A DNA stretch of 64,000 nt from Pseudoduganella lutea (GCF_004209755.1 NZ_CP035913.1:1736001-1800000), one strand, 5' to 3'. Counted from the first letter of the stretch, positions 9,523 to 22,220 are shown. Numbers and translations: made by a program. The notes: generated by a model from the sequence alone, not told the origin.

Positions 9523-12399
9523 TTACAGCGTACGTGCCACTTCTTGAATCTCAAAGACTTCCAGCGTGTCGCCAACCTGGATGTCGTTGTAGTTCTTCAG
9601 CGACAGGCCGCACTCGAGGCCGGCGCGCACTTCCTTCGCATCGTCCTTGAAGCGCTTGAGCGAGTCGATCTCGCCGGTCCACACGACGATGTTGTTGCGC
9701 AGCAGGCGAACCGACGAGGAACGCTTGACCACGCCATCGGTGACCAGGCAGCCGGCAATCGCGCCAACCTTCGACACCAGGATGACCTGGCGAATCTCCA
9801 CCTGGCCGGTGATGTGCTCGCGCTTCTCCGGTGCCAGCATGCCCGACATCGCCGCCTTCACCTCTTCGATCGCGTCGTAGATGATGTTGTAGTAGCGGAT
9901 GTCCACGCCGTTGGCCTCGGCCAGCTTGCGCGCCTGGGCATCGGCACGGGCGTTGAAGCCGATGATGACAGCCTTCGACGCGGTCGCCAGGTTGACGTCC
10001 GATTCCGTGATGCCGCCGACGGCCGCGTGCACGATCTGCACCCGCACTTCGGAGGTCGACAGCTTCTGCAGCGAACCCACCAGCGCTTCCTGCGAACCCT
10101 GCACGTCGGTCTTGACGATCAGCGGCACGTTCTGCACTTCGCCTTCGGCCATCTGGTCGAACAGGTTCTCCAGCTTGGCGGCCTGCTGCTTGGCCAGCTT
10201 CACGTCGCGGTACTTACCTTGACGGAACAGGCCGATCTCACGCGCCTTGCGCTCGTCCGCCATGACCATGACTTCTTCGCCGGCGGCCGGCACTTCGGTC
10301 AGGCCCTGGATCTCGACCGGGATCGACGGACCGGCTTCGGCGACCGCCTTGCCGTTCTCGTCCAGCATTGCACGGACACGGCCATACGACGAACCGGCCA
10401 GCACCACGTCGCCACGCTTCAGCGTACCGGACTGCACCAGGATCGTGGCGACCGGGCCGCGGCCCTTGTCCAGGCGGGCTTCGACCACCAGACCGCGGGC
10501 CGGTGCTGCCACCGGCGCCTTCAGTTCCAGCACTTCGGCTTGCAGCAGCACGTTTTCCAGCAGCGTATCGATGCCCTGGCCCGTTTTCGCCGACACCGGC
10601 ACGAACGGCGCTTCGCCGCCGTATTCTTCCGGCACCACGCCTTCGGTGATCAGTTCCTGCGTCACGCGTTCCAGGTTGCCGCCTGGCTTGTCGATCTTGT
10701 TGATCGCCACCACCAGCGGCACGCCGGCCGCTTTCGCGTGGGCGATCGCTTCCTTCGTTTGCGGCATCACGCCATCGTCCGCCGCCACCACCAGGATGAC
10801 GATGTCGGTGGCCTTGGCACCGCGGGCACGCATCGCCGTGAAGGCTTCGTGGCCCGGGGTATCCAGGAAGGTGATCATGCCGCGCGGCGTGTCGACGTGG
10901 TAAGCGCCGATGTGCTGCGTGATGCCGCCGGCTTCGCCCGACGCCACTTTGGCGCGGCGGATGTAATCCAGCAGCGACGTTTTACCGTGGTCGACGTGGC
11001 CCATGACGGTGACGACCGGTGCACGCGACGTCGATTCGAAGTGCGTCTGCTCGCCCTGGTCGGCCAGCAGCGCTTCCGGATCGTCCTCGGCGGCAGGGAA
11101 TGCCTTGTGGCCCATTTCCTCGACGAGGATCATCGCCGTTTCCTGGTCCAGCACCTGGTTGATCGTGCACATCTGGCCCAGCTTCATCAGCTGCTTGATC
11201 ACCTCGGAAGCCTTGACGGCCATCTTGTGGGCCAGTTCGGCCACGGTGATGGTTTCCGGCACGTACACTTCCTTGATGATCGCTTCCGTTGGTGCCTGGA
11301 AGTTCGATTCGCGGTCATCGTGGTGCGAGTTGCGGCCACGGCCACCGCGGCCGCCACCTGCACGCCAGCCATCGCGGCTGGTCGGACCGGTGCTCGTGCC
11401 ACGGCCCTTGCCGCCGCCCGGCGCGCCACGCTTCTTGGCATCGTCGGACCAGGTGGACGACACGTTGGCCGACTTGATCGACTTGCGATCGCCCGGCTTC
11501 TTGTCGTCCTTCTTCTCGGTAGTTGCCGCCGTGGTGGTGCCCGGCTTCTTGTCGGCAGGCTTGTGCAGCGTGCCGGCCGGCGCGGCCGGCTTGACCGGTG
11601 CAGGCGGCGGTTCCGGCGCCTTGATCACGCGGCGCGGCTGCGCCATCATGGCCTTGATCTGCGCCACTTCGTCGGCCACGGCTTTACGGGCGCGCTCGGT
11701 TGCAGCGGCACGTTCCGCGGCTTCCTTGGTTGCCTGCTCGGCCTTCTTCTTGGCTTCCTCGGCGTCGGCGGCGCGCTTTTTGTCAGCGGCTTCCGTATCG
11801 GCCTGCTTCTGCGCGTCGCGGGCACCGGCCTTCTCGGCGGCGGCCTTTTCGGCGGCAGCTTTCGCCGCTTCCTCGTCGGCGCGGCGCTTGGCTTCCGCTT
11901 CTGCAGCAGCGGTGGCCTTGGCTTGCGCTTCCTTTTCCGCGTCCAGGCGCGCCAGGGCTTCCTGCTTCTCGCGCAGATCCGCTTCCTGGCGGGCGATCAT
12001 CTCGGCCTGGCGGCGCGCGTCTTCCTCGCGGCGGGCGTTCTCGGCCTCGTCGACCACCGGTGCCGCCGGAGCGGGCGTGGTGGTCGCGGGCAGGTCATCT
12101 CGCTGCACGAAGGTGCGCTTCTTGCGCACTTCGACCTGGATCGTGCGGGTCTTGCCAGAGGCATCGGCCTGCTTGATCTCGTTGGTTTCCTTGCGCGTGA
12201 CCGTGATTTTCTTCTTCTCGGATGATCCAGCTGCGCCGTGCGTGCGGCGCAGGTGCTCCAGCAGCTTGTCCTTATCATCTTTCGACAATGGATCTGACGC
12301 CGAGCTCTTCTCGACGCCCGCGGAACGCAGCTGCGTCAGCAGCAAGTCTGCAGGCATCTTCAGTTCGGTGGCAAATTGGGCTACGTTGTTACTCGCCAT
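9523..12399 (-). CDS. infB: Translation initiation factor IF-2
   Basis: GTPase that brings fMet-tRNA to the 30S P site and promotes subunit joining. 958 residues: an N-terminal IF2_N subdomain ([25 protein letters not shown]), a long charged Ala/Glu/Lys-rich coiled stretch (~120-290), a Gly/Arg-rich linker ([10 protein letters not shown], ~350-365), a second IF2_N domain (~385-435), then the G domain with G1 GHVDHGKTS near 466, DTPGHEAF and NKIDKPGGN, and beta-barrel domains to the C-terminus. The long first half is the usual betaproteobacterial form; internal starts giving shorter isoforms, as in E. coli, are possible. It lies 68 bp after nusA. Confidence 0.98.
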   Translation of the reverse strand: MASNNVAQFATELKMPADLLLTQLRSAGVEKSSASDPLSKDDKDKLLEHLRRTHGAAGSSEKKKITVTRKETNEIKQADASGKTRTIQVEVRKKRTFVQRDDLPATTTPAPAAPVVDEAENARREEDARRQAEMIARQEADLREKQEALARLDAEKEAQAKATAAAEAEAKRRADEEAAKAAAEKAAAEKAGARDAQKQADTEAADKKRAADAEEAKKKAEQATKEAAERAAATERARKAVADEVAQIKAMMAQPRRVIKAPEPPPAPVKPAAPAGTLHKPADKKPGTTTAATTEKKDDKKPGDRKSIKSANVSSTWSDDAKKRGAPGGGKGRGTSTGPTSRDGWRAGGGRGGRGRNSHHDDRESNFQAPTEAIIKEVYVPETITVAELAHKMAVKASEVIKQLMKLGQMCTINQVLDQETAMILVEEMGHKAFPAAEDDPEALLADQGEQTHFESTSRAPVVTVMGHVDHGKTSLLDYIRRAKVASGEAGGITQHIGAYHVDTPRGMITFLDTPGHEAFTAMRARGAKATDIVILVVAADDGVMPQTKEAIAHAKAAGVPLVVAINKIDKPGGNLERVTQELITEGVVPEEYGGEAPFVPVSAKTGQGIDTLLENVLLQAEVLELKAPVAAPARGLVVEARLDKGRGPVATILVQSGTLKRGDVVLAGSSYGRVRAMLDENGKAVAEAGPSIPVEIQGLTEVPAAGEEVMVMADERKAREIGLFRQGKYRDVKLAKQQAAKLENLFDQMAEGEVQNVPLIVKTDVQGSQEALVGSLQKLSTSEVRVQIVHAAVGGITESDVNLATASKAVIIGFNARADAQARKLAEANGVDIRYYNIIYDAIEEVKAAMSGMLAPEKREHITGQVEIRQVILVSKVGAIAGCLVTDGVVKRSSSVRLLRNNIVVWTGEIDSLKRFKDDAKEVRAGLECGLSLKNYNDIQVGDTLEVFEIQEVARTL

Positions 12400-12467
12400 T
12401 CAGTCCTCTTTTCTATGTGTCGCGTAGATGATAATTGTTAGCTCGGCTGCCGTGGTGTCCAGGGCGC

Positions 12468-14518
<2,051 letters not shown>

Positions 14519-14592
14519 AGGAAAATCTCCAGATCGGGGTCTTGCGCGCGGGGCGCGCCGCGGACCCATTCAAACACTCACTTTTCGTGAGC

Positions 14593-14617
14593 AAAAAAAA
14601 AATGGGCAACTGCCCAT
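14593..14617 (-). terminator. Intrinsic terminator in the rimP-nusA-infB leader (candidate attenuator)
   Basis: On the minus strand, ATGGGC-AGTT-GCCCAT is followed directly by a run of about ten T. It lies between the operon promoter (14758-14786) and rimP, and no gene is seen upstream of it in the transcript. Transcripts must therefore read through it to reach rimP, so it is likely an attenuator rather than a gene-end terminator. Confidence 0.65.
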
Positions 14618-14683
14618 CTTCTTGTACTGCAGCCTTGATACCAAGGCCTCGTTACCGCCAGCCAGATGAAGCATCTTCGAATA

Positions 14684-14734
14684 AAAGATCCTTTTTTTAA
14701 GGAAAGGAACCTTTTCCAAGGAAACAATCCTTGT
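14684..14734 (-). promoter_or_regulatory. AAGGA/TCCTT repeat region in the rimP operon leader
   Basis: The 51 bases contain repeated AAGGA-type and TCCTT-type elements that can pair in several mutually exclusive ways, for example CAAGGA with TCCTTG at 14718-14734 and GGAAAGG with CCTTTTCC just before it. A further hairpin, GCCTTG-GTAT-CAAGGC, lies at about 14630-14647, upstream of the terminator. Alternative folding that decides read-through is plausible but unproven. Confidence 0.35.
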
Positions 14735-14757
14735 GAAGAACTTTTATCAGGCCGCTT

Positions 14758-14786
14758 ATTATAACGGCATATCCATTTCGCTGCAA
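14758..14786 (-). promoter_or_regulatory. Sigma-70 promoter of the rimP-nusA-infB-rbfA-truB operon
   Basis: On the minus strand there is a perfect TATAAT (14758-14763) and TTGCAG (14781-14786), separated by 17 bp. Transcription would start near 14751 and give a leader of roughly 230 nt before the rimP TTG. Confidence 0.6.
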
Positions 14787-14880
14787 TGCCGCATAGGCGA
14801 AGCGGACGCCGTTACAACAGAGTCAAGGTTGGTTTTTCATACTGTCGGGCGACAGTGAAACCGGAAAGACAAGAGACAAA

Positions 14881-14905
14881 TCGTGGCGTTGAGACAACGC
14901 CACGA
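14881..14905 (-). terminator. Hairpin after rluB, probable terminator
   Basis: CGTGGCGTT and AACGCCACG form a nine-pair stem with a short loop, about 50 bases after the rluB stop. The bases that follow on the minus strand are only partly T-rich, so termination may be weak. Confidence 0.5.
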
Positions 14906-14955
14906 GCTGCTAGAAGTCCGATATAAGAACGTTCTGCCGGAATACAAGCCTCTTA

Positions 14956-17169
14956 TTATCCTTTACGCCGACGCGGCATGCCATGGTCGGTGGCGCCGCC
15001 GCGCGGCTGGCCGCCGCCACGGCGCTGCGACTGGCCGCCGAAGCCGAACGTCGTCTGCAACGGATCCGGCTGGCGCGGGCCGCGGGCCTTGCCCTGCTGC
15101 GGACGGCCACTGGTCTGCTCGCCGAATGCCGGGCGGGCGCTGCCTGCAGGGCCGCGACCGGGACGGCCGGGATTGCCGGCACCGAAGTAGCTGCCGGCGC
15201 CCTGGCCGCCAGGGCGACCGCCACGGGGCGCCTGCGGGAATGGATCGGCGTTCTTGTTGGAAACGTCCATCCGGTTGAAGTTCGGCTCGCTCTCGCGCTC
15301 ACGGTCACGGCCACGGCCGCCACCACGCTTTTCTCCGCGCTCGTTGCCATTGCGCTCGTTGCCATTGCGCTCGTTGCCCTGGCGTTCGTTGCCCTGACGT
15401 TCGTTGCCATTACGCTCGCCCGCATGACGCTCGTTGCCAGTGCGCTCGCCGGGCTGGCCAGGCTTCTTCTCGCCGCCGGCCGCCTTCTTTTCGACACCCA
15501 CGAACGCCATCAGGTCGCGCACGGTGTTTTCTTCCATCTCTTCCCAACGACCGCGCTTGAGGTTCGATGGCAGCGTCAGCGCGCCATAGCGGGTGCGGAT
15601 CAGGCGCGACACGGTCAGGCCCACGGCTTCGAACATGCGGCGCACTTCGCGGTTGCGGCCTTCGCCGATCACCACGCGGTACCATTTGTTGACGCCTTCG
15701 CCACCGCCATCGGCGATCTTGGAGAACTGCGCCAGCCCGTCTTCCAGCTCCACGCCGGCCAGCAGTTTCTGGCGCATGCCTTCTTCCAGCTCGCCCAGCG
15801 TGCGCACGGCGTATTCGCGGTCGATGTTGTAACGCGGGTGCATCAGGCGGTTCGCCAGGTCACCGGACGTGGTGAACAGCAGCAGGCCTTCGGTATTGAA
15901 GTCGAGGCGGCCCACGGCCAGCCACTTGCCGACCTTCATCTGCGGCAGGCGGTCGAACACGGACGGGCGGCCATCCGGATCGTCGTGCGACACGATCTCG
16001 CCGGCAGGCTTGTGGTACACCAGCACGCGCGGTGGTTTCTTGCTGACTTTCCGCTGGATCAGCTTGCCATTGATGCGCACCGCGTCGGTCGGCAGGATGC
16101 GCTGGCCGATGTGGGCCGGCTCGCCGTTCACCGACACGCGGCCTGCCACGATCAGGTCTTCCATGTCGCGGCGCGAACCCAGGCCGGCCTCGGCCAGCAC
16201 CTTGTGCAGCTTCGGCGCATCGTCGTCGGCCGTCAGGTCGCGGCGCACGGCCTTCGGCTGGCCCTTGCCGCGGGCGCCGTCTTCCTTGTCGAACGCTTCC
16301 GAGGTGACGAACGAGAACACGGCATCGGCTTCGTTCAGCTTGGCGACACCATTGCCGCGCTGGCCCTGGGCGCCCCGGCCCTTGCCGCGCGCGTTCTGCG
16401 CGTTGCGATCATTGCCGCGGGCGCCATCGGCGCGCGGGGCGTCGTTGCGGGCACCATCGGCACGGGCACCGTCATTGCGGGCGTTGTCGCGATTGGCATC
16501 GTTGCGGTTCCGGCCCTTGTTGCGGCCATCCTCGCGGCGCGGCGCGTCGGCGCGGGCCTCGGGAGCGGCGTCGGCCTGCACGGCTTCCGATCCGGCGGGG
16601 GCGGCCTGTGCGGCCGGCTGCGCCTCGGCAACGACCGGCTTGTGCTCGCCGGCCTGCTCGACCTGGCCAGCCTGCTCGCCCTGCTCCGCCTTCAGCGCTT
16701 CACGCACGGCGCGCTGTTCGCGCATCTGGCGCGGACCGCGCGGCGCACGAGGCTTTTTCGGCGCAGGTTCAGCATTGGCGGCGTTGGCAGCCTCGGCGGC
16801 CGGTTGCGCTACCGGTGCAGCCTGGGCAACCGGTTCGGCTTGAGCGACCGGTGCCGGCGCGGCTTGCGCCTCCACTTCCACTTTCGGCTTGCGGGTACGG
16901 GGCTTCTTCACCGGAGCAACTTCGGCCGCGGCCGGCGCGCTGTCGACAGGCGCTGCCGCTTCCGGCGCAGCTTCCTGCGCGGGTTCGACCTTCTTGCGGG
17001 TGCGCTTGGGCTTTGCCGGCGCTTCCGCCGTTTCGGCCGGGGCCGCGGCGGCCACCGGGGTTACAGCAGCTGCCGCTTCGGCGGCGATCTGCGCCTTGGT
17101 ACGGCGCTTCGGCTTCACGGCCGGTTCAGCCGGCGTGCCGGTCTCGTTTGCGTTATCAGTATTGTTCAT
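14956..17169 (-). CDS. rluB: 23S rRNA pseudouridine synthase RluB family, with long disordered extensions
   Basis: Modifies a uridine of 23S rRNA (U2605 in E. coli). The catalytic unit occupies ~300-560: S4 RNA-binding domain ([24 protein letters not shown]), then the RsuA/RluB core with the catalytic Asp near 423 in [13 protein letters not shown] and [14 protein letters not shown]. At 737 residues it is more than twice the E. coli length. The first ~300 residues are Ala/Pro/Lys-rich and then Arg/Asn/Asp/Gly-rich; the last ~170 carry GNER repeats and a Gly/Arg/Gln tail. These parts look disordered and RNA-binding. The start overlaps the scpB end by 14 bp. Related RsuA/RluE/RluF members are less likely given the match and the scpB neighbour. 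Confidence 0.92.
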   Translation of the reverse strand: MNNTDNANETGTPAEPAVKPKRRTKAQIAAEAAAAVTPVAAAAPAETAEAPAKPKRTRKKVEPAQEAAPEAAAPVDSAPAAAEVAPVKKPRTRKPKVEVEAQAAPAPVAQAEPVAQAAPVAQPAAEAANAANAEPAPKKPRAPRGPRQMREQRAVREALKAEQGEQAGQVEQAGEHKPVVAEAQPAAQAAPAGSEAVQADAAPEARADAPRREDGRNKGRNRNDANRDNARNDGARADGARNDAPRADGARGNDRNAQNARGKGRGAQGQRGNGVAKLNEADAVFSFVTSEAFDKEDGARGKGQPKAVRRDLTADDDAPKLHKVLAEAGLGSRRDMEDLIVAGRVSVNGEPAHIGQRILPTDAVRINGKLIQRKVSKKPPRVLVYHKPAGEIVSHDDPDGRPSVFDRLPQMKVGKWLAVGRLDFNTEGLLLFTTSGDLANRLMHPRYNIDREYAVRTLGELEEGMRQKLLAGVELEDGLAQFSKIADGGGEGVNKWYRVVIGEGRNREVRRMFEAVGLTVSRLIRTRYGALTLPSNLKRGRWEEMEENTVRDLMAFVGVEKKAAGGEKKPGQPGERTGNERHAGERNGNERQGNERQGNERNGNERNGNERGEKRGGGRGRDRERESEPNFNRMDVSNKNADPFPQAPRGGRPGGQGAGSYFGAGNPGRPGRGPAGSARPAFGEQTSGRPQQGKARGPRQPDPLQTTFGFGGQSQRRGGGQPRGGATDHGMPRRRKG
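15345..15440 (-). repeat. 15-bp tandem repeat inside rluB encoding GNER units
   Basis: A 15-base unit encoding roughly N/Q-G-N-E-R recurs about six times in tandem, with degenerate flanking copies ([17 protein letters not shown]). The units differ at the first codon (Asn or Gln). All copies are multiples of three, so gain or loss keeps the frame. Confidence 0.75.
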
Positions 17170-17890
17170 GCGTATTTTCTTGCGTGGGCTCAGCGTCAGG
17201 CGCCTGCACCGCGGGCGCGGATGCTTCCCCGGGCGCTACATTGTCAGTGACATTGGCGGCATGGGCCGCCTTCTCGAAATTCTCCTGCAGCGCGGCTTCG
17301 AGCATTTCGATCGAATTGGCATTCTGCGGTTCGCTGATTTGCTGCAGAGGCGGCAGCTGGGACAGCGACTGTAATCCCAGGTCGTCCAGGAATTGCCTGG
17401 TGGTGCCAAGAAGGGCCGGACGACCCGGCACGTCGCGGTGGCCGACAGTATCGACCCAGCCGCGCTCTTCCAGCATCCGGATCGTCTGCGAATTCACCGT
17501 CACGCCGCGAATCTCCTCGATATCGCCACGTGTGACAGGCTGGCGATAAGCGATGATTGCCAGCGTCTCGAGCGTGGCCCGGGAATACTTTTGCGGCTTT
17601 TCCGGGTTCAGGCGATCCAGGTAATGCTTCATTTCGGGCCGGCTCTGGAAGCGCCAGCCGGACGACAGGCTGGCCAGTTCGACGCCCCTGCCCTGCCACT
17701 CCTGCCGCAATTGCTCCAGCATGCCGCGGATATCAGCTGTACCGACGTCATCCGCACCGGCGCTTTCGGCCAATGACCGGCCCGCATCATCGGGATCGGC
17801 GAACAAGCGCTTCAAGCTGTTCATCGACAACGGCTCGCGCGCGCATAGCAGTGCGGTTTCGAGGATTTTCTTCGCCTCAGCTGTATCCAT
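17156..17890 (-). CDS. scpB: Chromosome segregation and condensation protein ScpB
   Basis: Kleisin-partner subunit of the SMC-ScpAB condensin. Two winged-helix domains occupy the first ~180 residues ([66 protein letters not shown]). The last ~60 residues are Ala/Glu/Pro-rich and probably disordered. 244 residues is within the usual range. It overlaps the start of rluB by 14 bp, the common scpB-rluB arrangement; scpA is not beside it here. Confidence 0.96.
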   Translation of the reverse strand: MDTAEAKKILETALLCAREPLSMNSLKRLFADPDDAGRSLAESAGADDVGTADIRGMLEQLRQEWQGRGVELASLSSGWRFQSRPEMKHYLDRLNPEKPQKYSRATLETLAIIAYRQPVTRGDIEEIRGVTVNSQTIRMLEERGWVDTVGHRDVPGRPALLGTTRQFLDDLGLQSLSQLPPLQQISEPQNANSIEMLEAALQENFEKAAHAANVTDNVAPGEASAPAVQAPDAEPTQENTHEQY

Positions 17891-18282
17891 ATACCAACAT
17901 GTGGTCGCCGTTCCGGCCGAACGAAACGCAAGTAATGAATAACTTCAACAAATCAAGACTTGAATAAGGGCCGGAAATGCCGGGGTGTGAGGCTAGCCCG
18001 GGGCGTCAGATCAAACAAGGGTCAACGATGGAGAGCAGTGTTTTCAGTGAGGGTTGGTGCGCATCGGTGCGCGTTGGTACAGTACCTGCCTGAAAAACTT
18101 GTCGGCCTTCCCGGAAGAGTTGCTGGGTCGGGTGGCGCTATTTCATCCAATGTCGGGCATTGTACTCCATAAAATCGCGCGCAGTGCAATTTGCGGCCTT
18201 CAGCCGGAACAGCAAGCGTTTCGCGCGGCACGATTGCTCCCGGTCATGCGCTGTCCGCGCACGAGCCGACCGGAAAATGGCT
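17891..18282. other. 392-bp gap between scpB and glk
   Basis: No credible gene or RNA. It holds the upstream region of scpB and the downstream region of glk. A short imperfect direct repeat (TTGGTGCGCATCGGTGCGC, 18052-18078 region) is visible. I see no clear promoter or terminator. Confidence 0.5.
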
Positions 18283-19299
18283 TCAGTCGGCCAGCCGTTC
18301 GGCCAGGATCGCGGACACGCCGAGGAAGGCCGGGTAGTCAGCGGTGATGACGAACGCGGGGATCGCCGACAGGTATTGGCGGAAGCGGCCCTTGGCTTCG
18401 AACCGGGCGCGGAATGCGGACCGGTCGAAACGCTCGCCCAGCTTCGGTACGATGCCGCCACCGATATAGATGCCACCCTGCGCACCAAGCGTGACGGCCA
18501 GGTTGGCGGCGATGGTGCCCAGCATGCCGCAGAACGTTTCGATGGCCGCGTCGCACAGCGCGCAATCGCCGGCCAGCGCGCGGCGCGCGATCTCGGCCGG
18601 GGTCAGCGCTTCGGCCGGCAACTGGCGCTGGTCGGCCAGCGCGCGGTAGATCAGCTCGATGCCGGCACCGGACATCAGCCGTTCGGCCGACACATGCTCG
18701 AATTCGCGCCAGGCGAACTGCAGGATCGCCACTTCGGTCTCGTTGACGGGCGAGAAGCTGACGTGGCCACCTTCGGACAGCAGCGCCGTCCAGCCGGACG
18801 GCGACGGGATCAGGCCCGACACGCCCAGCCCCGTACCGGCGCCGATCAGGCCCAGCGGCGTGTCCGGCACGCCGGCGGCGCCGCCGACCTGGCGCTTGTG
18901 TTCGCCCAGGAACGGCAAGGACCGGGCCAGCGCCGTGAAGTCGTTGACGACGGCCAGCACCTCGAACCCGCACTCCTGGCGCATGGCTTCGATCGAGAAT
19001 TCCCAGTGGTGGTTGGTCATGCGCACGTAATCGCCGGTGACGGGATTGGCAATGGCGATCGCGCCATGGCGCACGGCGGGCGCGGCGGCGGCCACGTCCG
19101 GCAGCGCCAGGTAAGCCTGTAATGCCGCCGCGAGCGTCGGATACTCGGCGCCCGGCAGCACGTGGATGTGGCTGACCTGCCCCGGCGCCGACTCCAGCGC
19201 AAAGCGGGCATTCGTGCCACCCACGTCGGCCAGCAGCCGGGGCCCGCCTGGGAATACGGATACGAGGGTCTGCTGCGCGGGGGTCGACATGGCGTTCAT
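18283..19299 (-). CDS. glk: Glucokinase
   Basis: ATP-dependent phosphorylation of glucose to glucose 6-phosphate. ROK/Glk pattern: phosphate-binding [15 protein letters not shown] near residues 23-37, [23 protein letters not shown] and [13 protein letters not shown]. About 338 residues matches bacterial Glk. Starts available are GTG 19305, ATG 19299 and ATG 19290; none has a clear ribosome site and 19299 is a compromise. Monocistronic as far as seen. With gap and tkt elsewhere in the window it serves central carbon metabolism. Confidence 0.95.
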   Translation of the reverse strand: MNAMSTPAQQTLVSVFPGGPRLLADVGGTNARFALESAPGQVSHIHVLPGAEYPTLAAALQAYLALPDVAAAAPAVRHGAIAIANPVTGDYVRMTNHHWEFSIEAMRQECGFEVLAVVNDFTALARSLPFLGEHKRQVGGAAGVPDTPLGLIGAGTGLGVSGLIPSPSGWTALLSEGGHVSFSPVNETEVAILQFAWREFEHVSAERLMSGAGIELIYRALADQRQLPAEALTPAEIARRALAGDCALCDAAIETFCGMLGTIAANLAVTLGAQGGIYIGGGIVPKLGERFDRSAFRARFEAKGRFRQYLSAIPAFVITADYPAFLGVSAILAERLAD

Positions 19300-19437
19300 G
19301 GGCACGAGAGAAAAAGGTGAAGCCCAATGCTAGCGGATTTCTTGGCGAACGCGCAAGAGTTGGGTGTAGTTTGGGTACAAACTCTGCTATACCTGTGGGA
19401 TGAACACCAAAACAGCACGGTAGTATGACTACTAACA

Positions 19438-19493
19438 CCGGGGTCAGACCCCAATTTCAGGAAATATTTCCTGGACCTGGGGTCTGACCCCGG
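19438..19493. repeat. REP-like palindrome, GGGGTCAGACCCC family
   Basis: A 16-base arm (19438-19453, core GGGGTCAGACCCC) has its perfect reverse complement at 19478-19493, and between them AGGAAATATTTCCT is a perfect palindrome. It lies just after the stop of the DedA-rhodanese gene. It is non-coding. Confidence 0.75.
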
Positions 19494-19505
19494 TTTCAGG
19501 CAATA

Positions 19506-20471
19506 TCAGCGTGGCCCATCCACGGCGGGGAACTGCTCCCCAACAATTACCGTTTCGCCGGCACGGAACGCCGAGTTATAGGCTTCCAGCCCGCCATGCA
19601 GCGGCTTGGCCAGCGTGTAGCCCTGCTCGTGCAGCTGCTTGGCCACGCTGGCGGCGGTAACGTCGTTCGGGCAGCTGCAGTAGACGATGATGTGGCGGTC
19701 GCGCGGCAATGCGCCGAGCAGGCCGGACAGGTTGCCGTCCACCGGCAGCGCGCCGGGCACCGGCGGGTCGAGCTGGCGGGCGGTGGCGCTGCGGGCATCG
19801 ATCATCACCGGCTCGTGGCCGGCGTCCAGCAAGGCGCGCAGCTGGTCGACGTTGATGCGTTCGGTCTGCATCGCGCGCTGGAAGCGGCGCCGTTCGATGT
19901 ACTTGAACAGCATGAACAGCGCCAGCAGCGTGCCCAGCACGGCCAGCGCGGTGCCGCCCATGGTGGACAGGATATCCAGCACTTCGTCGATGTTTTCGTT
20001 GAAATACACGCCGATCAGGATGCCCGTCAGGCTCCACAGCAGGCCGCCGAGCAGGCTGAACGAGAGAAACAGCGGCAGCCGCGTGCCCAGCGCGCCGGCC
20101 ATCGGCGGTGCGATCGTATTGAAGCCCGGGATGAACTTGGCCACGATCATCGACTTCACGCCCCATTTCTTGAAGTTGTCTTCTGTTTGGGAGACGCAGT
20201 AATCGGGCGAAAGGGAGATCTTGCACAGCACCTTCAGGATGCGCTTGCCGTAGCGGCGTCCGGCACTGAACCAGAACAGGTCAGCCATCACGCAGCCGGC
20301 CAGGGCCACGGCCAGCACGCCGGCCAGCGGCGTGCCGCCATTCATCGCCAGCGCGCCGGAGATGATCAGCACGGGGTAGGCGGGAATCGGCGCGCCCATC
20401 TGCTCGACCAGGACGACGATGAAGACGATCAGCACGCCGTATTCCTGCAACAGATAGATCAAGTTCGCCAT
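19506..20471 (-). CDS. DedA-family membrane protein fused to a rhodanese domain
   Basis: Residues 1-195 are a DedA/SNARE-associated domain (several hydrophobic helices; GAPIPAYPVLIISGAL, FWFSAGRRYGKRIL, KFIPGFNTIAPPMAGALG), a family linked to membrane lipid flipping and envelope homeostasis. Residues ~205-305 form a cytoplasmic rhodanese-like domain with the candidate active cysteine at 265 in IVYCSCPND and a late HGGLEAYNSAF. The active loop lacks the usual Arg/Gly of sulfurtransferases, so its activity is uncertain. It starts at ATG 20471. The ABC importer operon lies 12 bp beyond its start on the same strand, so it is probably co-transcribed as the last gene. Confidence 0.9.
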   Translation of the reverse strand: MANLIYLLQEYGVLIVFIVVLVEQMGAPIPAYPVLIISGALAMNGGTPLAGVLAVALAGCVMADLFWFSAGRRYGKRILKVLCKISLSPDYCVSQTEDNFKKWGVKSMIVAKFIPGFNTIAPPMAGALGTRLPLFLSFSLLGGLLWSLTGILIGVYFNENIDEVLDILSTMGGTALAVLGTLLALFMLFKYIERRRFQRAMQTERINVDQLRALLDAGHEPVMIDARSATARQLDPPVPGALPVDGNLSGLLGALPRDRHIIVYCSCPNDVTAASVAKQLHEQGYTLAKPLHGGLEAYNSAFRAGETVIVGEQFPAVDGPR

Positions 20472-20483
20472 AGTGCCGCCATC

Positions 20484-22220
20484 TTACTCCACGCCACGGG
20501 GAAACGCCGACAACAAGCTGCGTGTATACGCATGTTGCGGGTTGCGGTACAGCTCGTCGGCATCGGCCGTTTCGACGACCGCGCCACCCTGCATCACCAT
20601 CACGCGATCCGATATGTATTTGACGACAGCGAGATCGTGCGAAATGAAGATGTAAGACAGGCCGAATTCATCCTGCAGATCCTGCAGCAGGTTCAGTACC
20701 TGGGCCTGCACCGACACGTCCAGCGCCGACACGGATTCGTCGCAGACGAGGATTTCCGGCCGCATCGTCAGGCAGCGGGCAATCGCGATGCGCTGGCGCT
20801 GCCCACCGGAGAATTCGTGCGGATACCGGTGCAGCGCCTGCGCCGGCAAGCCCACGCGCGCCAGCAGCGCCAACGCCATCGCCACCCTTTGCGTGTCATC
20901 GGCGCCGATGTGGTGCAACCGCATCGGTTCAAGCAGGATCTGCCCGACCGTGAAGCGCGGGTTCAGCGACGCATACGGATTCTGGAAGACGATCTGGATC
21001 CGCCGCTTGTACGGGCGGAACTCCCGGTCCGGCAACGCCAGCAGGTCGCGCCCTTCGAACAGCGCGCTGCCGCCGGTGGCCTTGTGCAGCCGCAGCAGGG
21101 TCAGGCCCACCGTGGTCTTGCCGGAACCCGATTCGCCGACGACGCTCAGCGTCTTCCCGCGCGGCAGCTGGAACGACACATCCTTCACGGCCTGGAATTC
21201 GCGCGTGCCGAACAGGCCTTCGCGGGTGAAGAAGCTTTTGCGCAGGTTTCTCACGTCCAGGATGATCTCGTCGTCCGGCGCATAGCCGCGGGTGCGCTGC
21301 GGCAGGGCCTCGGCAAGGAGCGGGCCGCCCTCCTCCAGGTAATCGGCGATCACGGGCAGCCGCACGGGCCTGGCGTGCAGCGACGGCCGGCAATGCAGCA
21401 GCGCCCGCGTATACAGGTCGCGCGGCGCGCCGAACACCTGGGCCGCCGTGCCCGTTTCGCGGACCTCGCCATGCCGCATCACGATCACATGGTCGGCGAT
21501 GTCGCCCACCAGGCCCAGGTCGTGCGTGATGAACAGCACCGCCATGCCCCGCTCGCATTGCAGGCGGCGCAGCAATTCCACGATCTGCTTCTGCACCGTC
21601 ACATCCAGCGCGGTGGTCGGCTCGTCGGCGATCAGCAGCTTCGGCTCGCAGGCGATCGCCATGGCGATCATCACGCGCTGCTGCTGGCCGCCGGACAACT
21701 GTCCCGGATACGCATCGATCTTCCTGGGCGGATCGGGAATGCCCACTTCCTCGAGCAGGGCCAGGGTGCGCTCGCGCGCCTGGCGCCGGCCCATGCCCAG
21801 GTGCCGGCGCAGCACCTCGCCGACCTGGAAGCCCACGGTGAATACCGGATTGAGCGACGACATCGGCTCCTGGAAGATCATCGCGATGTCACGGCCGCAC
21901 AGGGCACGGCGCTCGTCGGCGGGCAGGCGCAGCACGTCGCGCCCATCGAAGCGGATGGCGCTGCCCGGATCGATCAACGTGGTGTCGGCCGGCAGCAGAC
22001 CCATCACCGCCAGCGAACTGACCGACTTGCCGCTGCCCGATTCGCCCACCAGCGCCACGGTGGCATGGCGCGGCACGTCGAACGAGATGCCCTTCACCGC
22101 TTCGACTGTGGTGCGCCTGTCCACCCGGAAGGCGATCCGCAGGTTGCGCACCTGCAGCAACGGTTCATCCGGCGGCGGCTGTTCGTTCATCCGGGATTCA
22201 TCCATCAAGGGTTCATCCAT
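20484..22220 (-). CDS. Peptide/oligopeptide ABC transporter, double ATP-binding protein (YejF type)
   Basis: Cytoplasmic ATPase energising the two permeases encoded just upstream. It has two complete nucleotide-binding halves: Walker A GESGSGKS near 60 and GESGSGKTT near 365, signatures LSGGQQQRV and FSGGQRQRI, Walker B LLIADEPTTALD and ILVCDESVSALD, each followed by the peptide-ABC C-terminal motif. The ATG at 22220 shares its A with the TAA stop of the permease (translational coupling) and has GAAGG upstream; longer in-frame starts would lie inside the permease gene and are rejected. 578 residues is close to YejF. The exact substrate (oligopeptide, microcin-like, opine or nickel) is unknown. 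Confidence 0.93.
   Translation of the reverse strand: MDEPLMDESRMNEQPPPDEPLLQVRNLRIAFRVDRRTTVEAVKGISFDVPRHATVALVGESGSGKSVSSLAVMGLLPADTTLIDPGSAIRFDGRDVLRLPADERRALCGRDIAMIFQEPMSSLNPVFTVGFQVGEVLRRHLGMGRRQARERTLALLEEVGIPDPPRKIDAYPGQLSGGQQQRVMIAMAIACEPKLLIADEPTTALDVTVQKQIVELLRRLQCERGMAVLFITHDLGLVGDIADHVIVMRHGEVRETGTAAQVFGAPRDLYTRALLHCRPSLHARPVRLPVIADYLEEGGPLLAEALPQRTRGYAPDDEIILDVRNLRKSFFTREGLFGTREFQAVKDVSFQLPRGKTLSVVGESGSGKTTVGLTLLRLHKATGGSALFEGRDLLALPDREFRPYKRRIQIVFQNPYASLNPRFTVGQILLEPMRLHHIGADDTQRVAMALALLARVGLPAQALHRYPHEFSGGQRQRIAIARCLTMRPEILVCDESVSALDVSVQAQVLNLLQDLQDEFGLSYIFISHDLAVVKYISDRVMVMQGGAVVETADADELYRNPQHAYTRSLLSAFPRGVE

Noticed and set aside
15345..15440. Tandem repeat as a possible CRISPR array
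   Set aside because: Units are 15 bp, contiguous and in frame within rluB; no spacers.
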